Shown: in pieces, positions 22,628 through 34,039 of the stretch | Layout of the letters: each line of letters begins with the position of its first letter | Position numbering within the stretch: the first letter of the stretch is position 1 | Source of the DNA: Poecilobothrus nobilitatus | Lineage: Eukaryota > Arthropoda > Insecta > Diptera > Dolichopodidae | Reading direction: 5' to 3' | DNA: 64,000 nucleotides | Assembly (NCBI GenBank): GCA_947095535.1 | Contig: OX352773.1 | Coordinates: 234,031,477 to 234,095,476 of the forward strand | Translations under genes and position numbers: made by a program | Notes under the pieces: model-generated | Told to the model about the DNA's origin: nothing | The model's database searches: none | The model's input: only the letters and a program-made list of their open reading frames with translations

Positions 22628-22795
22628 TTTCGGTGGCCTAGTGGATGAAAGCGTATAAAATACGCTGTAGACACTTAGAAAGTGTGGATTTGAGATTATT
22701 CCACCTATCACAGGCAAATTCCCCCTTACATTTACAGCCACAGCTGAAAAGGAAAGCCTGTGTAATTGCAGAGAAATAAACTGAAAAAAAAGAAG
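22628..22795 (+). mobile_element. tRNA-derived SINE, family A, copy 4
   Basis: CGGTGGCCTAGTGGATGAAAG gives a good A box and AAGCGTATAAAATACGCTGT the family's anticodon-arm-like hairpin. The B box is broken (GGATTTGAGATTATTCC). The body has CCCCCTTACATTTACAGCC, ACAGCTGAAAAGGAAAGCC and TGTGTAATTGCAG, then an A-rich end. It lies only about 40 bp after the preceding tRNA-headed element in the same orientation. Confidence 0.8.
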
Positions 22796-22974
22796 TATTT
22801 AATTATATCAAATGGCTACAAGGTAACGAACGTTTTTTTACTATTTGTCCTGTGAGAGAACTGATCAACCATCTTAATCATAATGATATTCAAATTTTTT
22901 CATGATTTTCGAGCACTTCTTAGTACGTATGAAATTGTGATTTACAAAGAGATTCCTAGTGGTTATAAAAAAAT
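22796..22974. other. Short non-coding spacer
   Basis: Between two SINEs. The plus frame 22883-23173 begins here and runs into the family B element, so it is a repeat shadow. Confidence 0.4.
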
Positions 22975-23275
22975 AAAAAAACATACACTAAAACATAAGA
23001 TCCCGTTTATAGGGGCACATAAATGTAGAAGCTTCAAAGTTTCTACATTCCAAGAATTTCCCCTTGGTAGTGTCAGATTCTTACTGACTAAACTCACCTC
23101 TCCCTTTAGCCAATATAATGGGATGAAAACCCCTAACTGTATTAATTATACGATATATATTATTACGATATAAAGTTACTATTTTTTTTTTATATATAAC
23201 CTGGCCGGTGATTCAACACAAGACCCTTCGATTAAAAAACTGACGACTTAACCACTACGCCATGAAACAAATAAA
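22975..23275 (-). mobile_element. Family B SINE, copy 3, with tRNA-like head
   Basis: Read on the minus strand from about 23275: TTTCATGGCGTAGTGGTTAAG is a clear A box and GTGTTGAATCACCGGCC a degenerate B box. After an A+T-rich linker comes the family B core (GTTTTCATCCCATTATATTG, GGCTAAAGGGAGAGGTGAG, TTTAGTCAGTAAGAATCTGA) and CACTACCAAGGGGAAATTC. This is the only copy showing head and core together, and it suggests family B is a tRNA-derived SINE. The plus-strand 96-codon frame through it, with its Leu-Thr-Ser-Pro-Phe stretch, is antisense readthrough and not a protein. Confidence 0.7.
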
Positions 23276-24774
23276 CCTTCAAAGAGGTTTGCAACCCCAA
23301 TAGATCTATAGTTAGTTAGAGTTAACTAAAAAATTAATGATCAGTTTTTAAGCCTAGTTGTAATATTTTAAGACGAAGTTGCTAGTTTTAGTAAGTTAAA
23401 TTCTCATATAGTGTTTGAGAATTTTGATCTTTTGATGATTCTGATTACCCAAAGAGAAAAACAACAAAATATCCAAATTAAAGTTTTGTTATTAGATTAA
23501 TTTTATATTAATTTAAATATTTTTATTTATTGAAGTGATAACTTTTATTCAACTTCATTTTTCATTTTTTTAAAACATTTTCTAAAATAATAAAAATAAT
23601 ATTAAATAAAATACAATATCAGTACATTTACACTTTAAAATTTAAACAAAAAAAAAACGTTTTATTTTTATTAAATAAATGAATTTTAATTTAATTAAAC
23701 ATTATATTATATTCAAAGAATATCTATTACCTTTTATTTTTTTACTTGTAAATAATTTTTTTTTTTTTTTCAGATTATGCTCTGATCTCAAATTTTTATT
23801 GTATCCATTATATTGTATTATATGTACTTGGTACTTGTTTAATTGTAATAAAAACTTCAACTCATATCACATACTTTTTTATATATTTGATATTTTAGGT
23901 AATCCTTAAATTGAATAGCCATTTTTTCAATAATAATATGTCAGTTTCAGGGTATGTATTTGTATTTTAAATTGAGAAACCTGAAACGAAAATAAAACGA
24001 AAAATATGGTATAAAAAATAAAATATATATTATAATATCATCAAAGTGTATATGAATTTTAAATAAATATATAATATAAGATTTTAAATGATAATATTAA
24101 ATTGTTGGTTGATTCCAAAAAAAAAAAAAAAAAAAACTTTATAAAAGCAAGTAGAGGATATACGAGTACTTGCAAATTTGTATACCTTATTCGAGTCATA
24201 TTTCCTTTTTTGGTTCAAAAATCGATTTTAAAAAGTAATTTATAAGCAAAGCTATAAATGAAAAGAAGTTCTTTAACTCTAAAAGTTATGGTTTAATTCA
24301 AATTCAAATAGTATCAAAATTCGTGTAAGATTATCTTTGTGGAATTAGATACGTATGTTGCATTAATAAACGCTCAGAATTTATGTTAAAGATTCTCTCA
24401 TTCTTTAGAATTACTAAAACGAAAATAGTATCTATAAGATTTTGTTTTTAAATAATATATTTTGTAAATTTATTGCAACAGAATTTTTAACGTGTAAATT
24501 ATTATTACTTTTTTTTAAATAAACATGATGTATAAAATTGGTGATAGGAGAACGTTTTCTAGAAATTCCAAATGATAGAAGTCAAGAAAATCTAGAAAAA
24601 AGCCATTGTAAAAGTTTTGACTAATCCTATAGGAACAGAAAATAAAAATAACAAATATTAGGAAATTTATAGGAAATTTGTGAAATTAAAAACTCACAAA
24701 ATGTGAAAACCAAATTATTTATTAATTTTTTTATACTCGAATGAAGATATGTTCTACGAGTTTAAAATTTTTTT
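23276..24774. other. AT-rich non-coding stretch, no gene seen
   Basis: Includes an A run of about 20 at 24118-24137 and T runs near 23757-23770. The plus frame 23679-23909 is Phe/Leu/Tyr-rich low complexity. Confidence 0.55.
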
Positions 24775-25300
24775 TACATCATTTTTGTAAAATTGTTAGT
24801 TTTGGTATTTAAATCCAGCATTTTCGACCAGCATGTTCGAGTAGCTAGCTACCATACAACTTTTTTCTTTATATGGAAAGAACTCAGTGTATCAGTGTAT
24901 ATATATTGAAGCTATATATCTGAAATTTTACGAAAAAGATGTCGAGTTGCATAGCAAGAACATCTGTATAATTTTGTTGTGCTGGTGTAACAGGTTCAGG
25001 TAGCTTGCACAACTTAGCACTTAATAAAGCTAGGCATTTGAAATCTTACAAAAGATAATGAACTGTTATATCAATAATTTCTATAAAATTTGATTGTTCT
25101 AGTGCAACAGATCCGGGTAACTGTTATAGAACTCCAAAATTTACATAAATATATCTCGGTACTTAACATCGGTACTAAAAGTGAAATGATCTGAAATTTT
25201 GTAAAAGATGATCTAGTTTTATTGAAACAGCATATATTACGTTCATTTTGGTATCCTAGAGTTGATACAGTCTACTCTACTGCGCTCGTCCTCATTTTTA
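24775..25300 (-). mobile_element. Family F element, copy 2 (inverted, truncated)
   Basis: The minus strand from 25300 reads AATGAGGACGAGCGCAGTAG, AGTAGACTGTATCAACTCTA, GGATACCAAAATGAACGTAA. This aligns with 1965-2030 of copy 1 on the plus strand. The tandem-unit blocks follow (GTTCTATAACAGTTACCCGG, GGTAGCTAGCTACTCGAAC), and the match ends near the segment equal to 2530-2600 of copy 1. The GGACGG tract and right end are missing. The pair (1965-2800 and 24775-25300) forms an inverted repeat about 22 kb apart. Confidence 0.75.
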
Positions 25301-26488
25301 ATATAACTATTTAATGTAAATATTAAACTAAAACGAACATTAAGTTGATATTTTATACCTACATTATTTTAGCTATCGGAATATTTTTTTTATATATGAA
25401 TTGATTTATAATATTGTTAAGTAAATCAAAACAAAAACATACTGTAGAAATATTTAAATGTTTTTTTAAAAATTGCCTTGCAGTCATAATGTGACTATGA
25501 TTATAGAATGATTGGTTCAAAGTCTATATATGAATCTGTATAAAAAGTAAAATAGCTATTTTAACGTACATCTAATGCAAAAGTCATACATTTGAAGCGA
25601 CATAACAATCCATGTTTGAAGTAATATTTAAACATAACAAGCCATTTTTCAGGCAACATTATATCCACATAGAGAGATTATAATGAGTATTAAAAAAAAT
25701 AAAAACTTTAAGAATAGTTAATATTTTAGTAACCTTTTCTATTTAATTTGATTTCTTTTGGGGACTAAAAAAATTTCGATTTTTAGTATTTATTACAAAT
25801 TACATTTAAAATTTTTTAAAATGTTTCAAAAATTTTATTTTTCAATTATTTTAGTTCTGTCTTTTTTCTTTTTTTTTTTTTGATCCTATGGGAAATTTTA
25901 TAAATTTTTGTTTGTGCTACTGTACTTTGATATGTCGGTACACTTATGAAATTATTAAAATTCAAGTGATTTCATGTATTCAAAAGAAGTTTTATTGTAG
26001 TATTACGAACACAAAATCATTAATAACAACAATTTTCTAGTTTAACAAAAAAACTAAACTAAAAAGTTTTTAATCCTTGAACAACAGAACATGTATATGA
26101 AATGTTTACCACAAGAAAACCAAACATTATGAAAGTAAATATACAATATCATATTTATAATACAATAGTATCCTGTGTCGAATGCATTTTAAAAAACAAA
26201 ATAAATATAATATTGTTATTGTTTTCAGGTTACCAGACAGTTCAGTAACTATGCTAGAAATAGTAGTAAACAATTTCATAAAGTACATTCAAATCATTAT
26301 TTTACTTAATAACATTTCTTTATATTATGTACATAACACATTACAAAAAAGCAAAAAAAAAAAAAAAAATCCGATATCCTTAACCAAACTGAAATTTCTT
26401 ATCGTAACTTTATGTAAATTTTCATTCATTTTATTATCCGATACATGTTTATGTTGTTTGGTTATTTATCCTATATCTCTTATATATA
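25301..26488. other. AT-rich non-coding stretch, no gene seen
   Basis: A+T-rich sequence with T runs. The plus frame 26182-26517 is low complexity and ends inside the next MITE. Confidence 0.5.
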
Positions 26489-26873
26489 CAGAGTGTTCCA
26501 TATTCCTCAGATTATAATAGAAAAAAATTGTATGAGAGGGCAGTCTTTTTTTAAAGAAAACCTGGTAATTAAAAAAAAAATATAAAATGTTCGTATATTT
26601 TTAGCTTTAATTTAAAAAATAATTAATCGAAGAAAAGTCCGTCAACAGCTGAAAGCTTAAAGTTTAAGCTTTCAAACAAGTTTAAATTAAATTCCGAGAG
26701 CATGTGGTCTAAGTGCTATTTGGCAATTAACAACATAAAACAAAAAATAAGGTAAAAGTCTCAATATCTCGAAAATGACTAATTAATAGACCCCCTCTCT
26801 CATACAATTTTTTCTAGTTTTATTGTCAGGAATCACGTTCTGAATAATTTGTACTCTTATGCAGAACACCCTG
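26489..26873. mobile_element. MITE with GTGTTC-type termini
   Basis: The left end CAGAGTGTTCCATATTCC (26489) and the right end …AGAACACCCTG (26863-26873) are inverted. Each is followed inward by an ATTCCT…ATAA block and a highly similar AGAAAAAATTGTATGAGAGG block (about 26518-26540 and, reversed, 26788-26815). The element is about 385 bp and non-coding. A diverged half-copy is at 32.48-32.69 kb. CAGGGTGTTC-type ends are frequent on insect non-autonomous elements, but I do not assign a superfamily. No sure target duplication was seen. Confidence 0.7.
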
Positions 26874-27978
26874 CATATTATATTATATATCTATATATCA
26901 GGTCAATGATTGTACCTACATATATAAAAAAAGAACATATAAATATATATATACAATATGTTTATACGTATATGATGATTTTTAAAGCTCTTCACATCTG
27001 TGGGTTTAAGAAAAATATTTGCTTTTTGATTTCCACTGTTAGTAACCTATTGAAAAAGTACAAAGCATGATCATCCATTATTAAACAAATACCAAGATTC
27101 CAATGTTCTTGATTAGAAGGAGCAAAAAAAAAAAAAATGGTATTTCATAACAAAATTTTTCAGTGTCTCCTAAGAGTTATGGTCTAAACAAAAAAAAAAA
27201 ATTTAATTCAAAAACATTTTCTTTGTCTACTTTCTTTTTTGAATTGTTTTTTTTTTTTTTTAAAGAAATTGATTGAAAAAAAGCAGAAATTGATTAAATA
27301 TTAAATTTATGTTATTTTAACAACTTTGAAATAGTAACATTTGTTTTTTGATTAATTTGAAATAGAGTAAATATATCCGATTATTGACTGTCTGTAAGTT
27401 TTATTGTGATTAATACCACACAATACCACACTCGGAGAGTCTACAAAACAATAAAACTAAAAGTTTAATTTTTTAAACAATTTTTGATAATAAAATAGAA
27501 AAAAAAATTAACATTCCTGACATTTCATGATTTTTCAAGCAAATAACATTTTATGACATGTCTGATAAGAATTTATTTTGCATGTCAAAGGATATTTTTA
27601 TGACATATGATATAGTTATCTATTTTTTTTAATCCGTTCCGACACGTTAGCTTTTGAAAGGTTTAATTTTTTTTTTAGTTAGCTAATCTTAATTTTTTAT
27701 AAGTGTTATAAGCAAATTACTTCAATTTTTGCATAATTCTTCCTAAAAAAGAAATTTTTGACACAATCCTTTCCTATTACGTCATTTTCCATATTGATAC
27801 ATGCATTAAAAAATTGCGATTTATAGATTTGAAAAATAAATTTAGTAGTATCTAGTAGAAAGAAGTAACCAAAAACCCTTTTTTTACTCTTTTAGAAAAG
27901 TTTTTTTTTTACAAAATGACATATTTATGTGCAAAAATAAAAACAGTAAATTGAAAGCTTTATGTTTAAGCTCAATAA
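26874..27978. other. AT-rich non-coding stretch, no gene seen
   Basis: TA-rich microsatellite-like sequence at 26878-26960. The plus frame 26849-27070 is Tyr/Ile-rich low complexity. TTATGACATGTC and TTTATGACATATG near 27550 and 27599 form a loose direct echo. Confidence 0.5.
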
Positions 27979-29216
27979 GGTAAAGTTAATTCTACCAGTT
28001 TTTTAGCACATTTCCAAAAAAAATTTTGAAAAAATGTGCTTATTAGTTTCACTCTGTCCGTCCGTTCGTCCGTCCGTCTGTTTACAAAACTTCTACACCG
28101 TTAAAGATAGAGAAAAATAATTTTAACCATGGGTAGGTCCCATAAAAAAAATAATTTTGTGGAACAACTTTTTCATGTAGCCCCATCCATTACGGAGCTA
28201 CAGCCCCTCAAACTTTGAAAAAATCCTATTTTTAAATGCATATATCTTATGTTCTACTTAAGATTTTTTCAATCTGAAAACGTCATTCGACAGGTATTTT
28301 TTTTGTAAATTGTAGCTTTGTAAATTAATATCAAAATTATACATTTTTTTTAAATTTAGTATTTAAATTTACCGTTATGTGAAAACCAAATTTTGCATGA
28401 TTTTTCTACTTTCATAACTCCGGCACGCTTTTAGATAAAGGCTTGAAATTTTGAGGCAAGAAAGAACTTTTAGAATTAGTATAAGTTTGCTCAGAAAATT
28501 TTTTTGGACCACCCCCTTATGAGCTATTAGCGCTTAAAAATTGAAAATTTGCTATTTTTAAACACCTGTAATTAAGGAATCTGTACACATTTTACTTCTG
28601 CAAGATATAAAAAATAAAGCTACAGTAATATATTTTTACGTTTCTTAAAGGTTTATTTCAGTTGTAAAGGGTTCCAAACTTGCAGGTCTTCGAAATTGCG
28701 AAAAAGTTCCATTTTCAGATGCATATATCTCAGGCTCTACGTAATAGTTTTGCAATCTAAAACCTCCAGAAGATAGAAAATTTTATTGTCTATATAAAAC
28801 AATATCAACATTATGTAATATTTTGTAATTTACTATTTAAATTTACCGTTATGTAAAAACCATATTTTGCATGAAATTTCTTTTTTTCATAACTCCGGCA
28901 CGCTTTAAGATAGGAACCTAAAATTTTGAGACAAGAAAGAACTTTTAGAATTAGTATTAGACTCAGAAAATGTTTTGGTAGCACCCCCTCTTTAAGAGTT
29001 ATTACGTCTCAAAAATTGAAAATTTACTATTTTTAGACATCTGTAACTTAGGCACCTGTAAAAATTTTTCTTTGACAAGACATGAAAATTAAAGGTTCAA
29101 TAATATATTTTTACGTGTGTTAACGGTTTTTCTTAGTTATAAAGGATTTATTCTAAACAGTTTATAATGAGTTTTGGAAATGTGCGCTTTTAAAAACCGT
29201 TGGTTTACATTCTACC
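27979..29216 (+). mobile_element. Family D element, copy 1 (1.24 kb, TIRs and internal tandem)
   Basis: The ends are imperfect inverted repeats. The left end 27979-28017 starts GGTAAAGTTAATTCTACC and reaches GCACATTTCCAAAA. The right end 29173-29216 ends AACCGTTGGTTTACATTCTACC and includes TTTTGGAAATGTGCGC. Near the left end is a GTCC-rich tract (28057-28080). The interior is two diverged units of about 475 bp, each carrying TACCGTTATGT (28370 and 28844), CATAACTCCGGCACGCTTT and GACAAGAAAGAACTTTTAG, plus a partial third unit. An inverted, equally structured copy lies at 46.32-47.65 kb. There is no coding frame, so the element is non-autonomous or an unusual transposon relic. Confidence 0.8.
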
Positions 29217-29689
29217 TTGTTTTTTTATATAATCCATGCAAATTTAAAAATTTGAAACAAACTTTATTTTAACTTATATATGTATGTATATCTTATGAAA
29301 CATTTTTTTAACTTATTATATAAATTTTTGTCTTATAAACTTACATACATATTTATATGTATAAATAGAAAATTTAAGAATTAAAATTGAAAATAAAGGC
29401 TTTTAAAACCTGTTAGCATGTAAGCGAATAAAGAATCCTTAAAATATGTCATTGAATTGAGAACAAAAATATGGCAGTATATAAAAACAAAAAGTGTTTA
29501 AAGTCTCATATTTTCAAAAACACAATAAAAAGTTTTTAAAATTGTGATTTTGAAATGTTTTTTTATTTTTAAATTTTAAATCTGTTTTAGAACTTTTTAT
29601 GTCAGAAAAAGATTGTGTAAAATAAAAAGACACTTAATTCAATTTTAAATATAAATTCTATTTACATAATTAAGAAAAATTTTTAAGAC
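29217..29689. other. AT-rich non-coding stretch
   Basis: Nothing recognised. A short TATGTATGTATAT microsatellite lies near 29280. Confidence 0.45.
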
Positions 29690-30020
29690 AATTAACCACC
29701 CTCTCCTATTCTTAAAATTCTGAGGTTCTAATTAACAGCATTTTGGAGAAACAGAGGAACCAACATTTTACGAAATTTATTATTAATTCAATCATATAAC
29801 GGTAAATTTAAATACCAAATTGAAAAGAATTACATAATTTTTATATTAAATTATAAACCTGAAAAAATTTGAAGTCGTTTGACGTTTTTCAATTGAAAAA
29901 ATATTAGTCAGAACTTGAGATATAAACATTTGAAAATAGGACCTTTTAAATCTTTAGCAGCTGTAGCTTCATAATGGATGAGTTTACATAAAAAAGTAGT
30001 TCCATACAATTAATTATTAT
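29690..30020 (-). mobile_element. Family D relic, copy 3 (fragment)
   Basis: A diverged match to 47.22-47.50 kb of the minus-oriented D copy. It shows CATATAACGGTAAATTTAAA at 29793, then GAAGTCGTTTGACGTTTTTC, GAGATATAAACATTTGAAAA and GCAGCTGTAGCTTCATAATG in the same order and orientation. No ends remain. Confidence 0.6.
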
Positions 30021-31758
30021 TTATTATAAGAGGCCTGGACATGTTTAAAGAATTTAACCAATTACATATATTTAAATTCTAAAAATATTTTTGAAAATAA
30101 AAATCTGTTTAAAAAATCAGTTGCTTAGTTTTAGTCCTTTTACGTATAGCTTAGCAATGTGCTTTTTCTTTCTTTTTTTGATCTAGATGGATTTCATTTC
30201 TTTTAGTTGACTTAAAAACTGTGTCTTAAATTGTAAGATTCTCTCATATAATATTGTTGTTGAATTACCATGAAGAAGTTATTGATACCGATATAAATAA
30301 TAGTTTTGTTGCAAATTTCTATTCTTTCTGAGAAATTTTTTTCGATAGTAAGCAATTCAATCTTAATTTTTTGCCGTACCAAGTTAATTTGTTTTTTTGT
30401 GTAGCTTTTCGTTTAATTATTTATGATATTTAGTTTAAAAATACAGAAGTGAGCTCCGGTATAATAACTTTTGATAAAAAGGATATTCAGACAACTAACC
30501 AAGCAGACAAAAATTCGAAATTCAATATAGTCTATAAAGGTCATTCAAATGTATTTAAAATAATATCAAATAAACATATTTTATTAAAAATTATGGATGA
30601 TAACAGTTAAAATGAAAGGAAAAAAATAATTTACTGTTAAAAGATGAAAATATTCTTTTCCATTATGAAATATGTATAGTTTCTTTGAATTTTTACGTGC
30701 AGTAACCGTTTCCAGTAGAACATTTTTCATTTAATTTTTCAAATATAAGAAAAATTTAGTTTTAATATTAGTTATAAATTATATAGCACTTAAATTTTAA
30801 TGTGACAAAGTTTTTTTTTTCTGTACTTAAACAAAATAAATATAATGTAAAATATCACTTAAATCATCATCTGGTGTTGGTAAATGTTGCAAATTTTCTT
30901 TTTTACAGTCAGAGATTTAGGATTACGTCAGTAAACTAAAGTGAAACCAATTAAAATTATATTTAAAAAAATAGCAATAATAAAGTAGACTGAAAATGTT
31001 TGAAAGGATCTTATGTATAGTTAATTATAATATAAGATGAAATCAAAAAAATAAAAAAAATAAAAAAGGAGTCTTTAAATCATACAAATTTACTCTAATA
31101 TTTATTCACATATATTTGTACCTATATATACATTTATTAGATACAAAATAATAGTTTTATTTCTATTTAAAAATTTTGTTTTTATAATAAAGAAAATTGC
31201 TTTTCCATTTTCTAAATTGGTTTTTTTTTTTTTTGGTTTTAATATTTCTTCATGAAAATTTATGGTAATTGTTTGTCACTTTTAATTAAAAGTTTTACAA
31301 AAGTGAAAGTGAAAGTTTATGTTTTTTTTTTTTTTTTTTGTAGAAAAGTAAAACTTCTGATGGTGTAATTTACATTGGTAAATAAATGTATACACGCAAA
31401 ACCCAGGTGATACTAGAATAAATCGAATATTAATTGAAAAATTGTGGTTGGAAGGTGATAAAATAAGTGTAACAAGTTAAAATAGAAATTAATATTGATG
31501 GTGCAAATGTATATATGTTGGATGTAGTCTTAGAGAATGTAGTTAAAATACATTTTTGTTTGTTAAATTTGAGTATAAATATTTTATATTTAGTATTTTT
31601 TAATTTATATTTTGTAAATACTGGATTTAATTTTTTTTAAATTAAAACTATTTTAATCAAAAAGGTTATATTTGTTTGGTAATAATGAGCTTGTCTCTTT
31701 TGGAACAATCTTAATTACTGTATAATATAAGTTTAGTAACTTAATATACCTTTTTTTT
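30021..31758. other. AT-rich non-coding stretch, no gene seen
   Basis: T runs of 16 or more near 31215 and 31323, and no significant open frame. GTGAAAGTGAAAGTTTATG at about 31301 is a short local repeat. Confidence 0.5.
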
Positions 31759-32231
31759 ACTTTAATTGAAGACTTCTTTACTTTAAGTGAATAATTTTTA
31801 CTTTAAGTGAAGATATTTTTACTTTTATTCGATGTGTTTTACCTTAAGTGAAAACATTTTTAGTTGAAGTGAATATTTTTTTACTATAAGTGAGGGTATT
31901 TTCTTTTTAAATAGAGAATACTACATTCATTTATGCAATATAAATGTTTAATATACATATATTTAATTTATATAATAAACATATATTTCGATATGATATT
32001 TATTTATCTGATATTTATGTATATGCATATGTATATATTGTAATAAAAGATATTTGTAATAAAAGTTAAAGTAGAAACAAATAGATCGAATATAAATATA
32101 TATATTTAATAAAAGTTAAAGTAAAAACAAATAGCTCCAATATAAACAAATATCTTCACTTAAAAATAAAAAAACTTTTACTTAAAGTAAAAAATGTCTT
32201 CACTTAAAGTAAAAATGTCTTCAGTTAAAAA
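31759..32231. mobile_element. Foldback-like element with arms of ~21-bp tandem units
   Basis: The left arm is seven tandem units starting at 31759, 31780, 31800, 31821, 31841, 31862 and 31883, consensus about ACTTTAAGTGAAGATTTTT (20-21 bp). The right arm (about 32147-32231) is about four units in opposite orientation, consensus AAAAATGTCTTCACTTAAAG. Between them is A+T-rich DNA including a 42-bp unit (TAATAAAAGTTAAAGTA…CAAATAG) repeated at 32057 and 32107. Long inverted arms made of short tandem repeats are the hallmark of Drosophila-type foldback elements; the resemblance is structural, and no FB sequence identity is claimed. Confidence 0.65.
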
Positions 32232-32477
32232 AAAATATATATAAATACATCTTTAATACAGATCTAAAACAATCCGTACATGTTTTAGATATATGTATTA
32301 AAAACTTTAATTTATTAAAAATAATTTAGGATTAAAAGAACTAAGCAGAAAATTAAAAATAAATAATGGAAATATGTATATAATATGTATGAATGTTATA
32401 ATATGTGTATAATATGTATATAATAAAGAATGTTTCTAAAATTTTTGTTTAAAAACTTATGTTATCAAATTTTATAC
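32232..32477. other. Short non-coding spacer
   Basis: Contains ATATGTATATAATATGTATG-type low-complexity sequence. Confidence 0.4.
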
Positions 32478-32695
32478 AGTGTCTCCTATATCGCTAATTC
32501 ATAATAAACGAAAATTCGTATAAAATTTGTTATTTTCTTTATTTTCAAACTTCTAAAATATTTTTCTTTTCTTTGTACATTGGTTTCCCACCCCATACAA
32601 TATATTGCGGTACAAGTATTAAATTATAATTATTGCCTATTCTACATCGTTTTCGAGATATGAGACTTTGGAAAACTTGATTTTTTTTCTCAAGT
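32478..32695 (+). mobile_element. Relic of the GTGTTC-type MITE
   Basis: ACAGTGTCTCCTATATCGC…AATTCATAATAAACGAAAATTC has the same order as the left end of the 26.49-kb MITE. Further in, TTTTCGAGATATGAGACTTT matches the reverse complement of its TCTCAATATCTCGAAAATGA block. The far end is missing, so this is a partial diverged copy. Confidence 0.45.
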
Positions 32696-32719
32696 AAAAT
32701 AATTCAAAAGGAGAGTTAT

Positions 32720-32850
32720 CGAAATTTTGAACTGGCGAAATTTTGAATGCCGCAATTTTGAATTTCGGGATTCTGAATTTTTGAATTTCGTTATTTTTAA
32801 ATGTCAGAATTTTAAATGACGGAATTTTAAAAATCGGGATTTTGAATGTT
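32720..32850. repeat. Minisatellite, ~15-16-bp unit
   Basis: About eight tandem units of the form CGAAATTTTGAATGC. The start 32720 is clear (CGAAATTTTGAACTGG, CGAAATTTTGAATGC, CGCAATTTTGAATTTC, then GGGATTCTGAAT-type, CAGAATTTTAAATGA, CGGAATTTTAAAAAT and CGGGATTTTGAATGT). The units drift steadily from left to right. It abuts the MITE relic. Confidence 0.8.
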
Positions 32851-34039
32851 ATCCCTCAAATTCTTATGGTAGACTACGTACATTAAATACATATTAAAGT
32901 ATATAATTATTTTCATTTTTCTAACAGAACATTTTAACTCTAAATCGATTAAAATTTTCTTCTATTTAACACTTTATAAAGAAAAAAAAGTAAATAAAAA
33001 TGAAAATTATTAAAAAAAAATTAAAATTTTTCATGATTTCATTTAATTTTGAATGGATTAAGAATTTTTCGAATTTTGAAAGTTAAATTTTAAAAACTTT
33101 TTTTTGGTTAATAATATTTTAATTGATTTTTATGAAATGGATTAAATATATTTATTTTTGTTTTTCAATTTATTAAACACTTAAGTTAAAAACTTTATTT
33201 AATTATAGAAAATTTGAAAAAAAAATATATCCTTTTAGCTCCTTGTCTATACATATGTAAATTTAGTTTTAATATACATAATATTATATATTGACTGGTT
33301 TAATGTGAGGTGGATAATAAAGAGTAAATATTATTTCTATTTTATTTACATAAAATGTTCAATGTCAATTGAAATGATATTTTAATTGTTAATATTTAAT
33401 TTAACTATAAGTTTAAATTACTCAATTTTATTTGAAAATTTTTTCTTTGTTTTAGGTGTTTTATTTGTCTCGTGTATTTGTCTCTTCATAGATTAAACAA
33501 CTTATAGATTTTAAGGTTCTAAAACATTTCTAATAAATATTTTTAAAGTTATTATATACATTTTTTAAAAATATTTTTAAAATGTTCATTTAATTTAAAA
33601 ATAAAGGATTTTTATAATGTTATGTTGATATAAAAATTTTTTGCATTTAAAGCATTGAAGAAATAAGATTAAAAAATTTCCTTAACACGTGGTTAATTTG
33701 ATTAACATTTTTACTCCACACCGCTGTTTTTCCGGTTTGAATATCTATCGACTGTGTCATATATTAAATTAAAAAAAAAATAAACAATTATAGTAGATAT
33801 ATGCTTAAAGTATGTAAATACATAAATTAATGAACAAAATATTTAATAAACAATAATAAATTTTTCGTACACAAATTTTAAAAATAAATAAATATTAAAG
33901 CATAAACAAACAATGTAAATTTATGTGTATGTACTTAAATTGTTTATTTACGTTTTAATATAAAATCTGAAAATTTTTCAACTTTTTAATTTTTTAATTT
34001 TTCAACTAAAAACAAATGAAAGGTTATTTTGCGCTGTAA
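32851..34039. other. AT-rich non-coding stretch, no gene seen
   Basis: No coding frame. TTGTCTCGTGTATTTGTCTC near 33466 is a short local echo only. Confidence 0.5.

Noticed and set aside
22883..23173. 96-codon plus-strand open frame
   Set aside because: Most of it is the antisense of the family B SINE core. The same wording recurs at another family B copy on the other strand.
26182..26517. 111-codon plus-strand open frame
   Set aside because: Contains an AAA-run lysine stretch and ends in the GTGTTC-type MITE. No recognisable domain.
31759..31903. CRISPR-like regular array
   Set aside because: Units are contiguous diverged tandem repeats with no spacers, and there are no cas genes. The context is eukaryotic.
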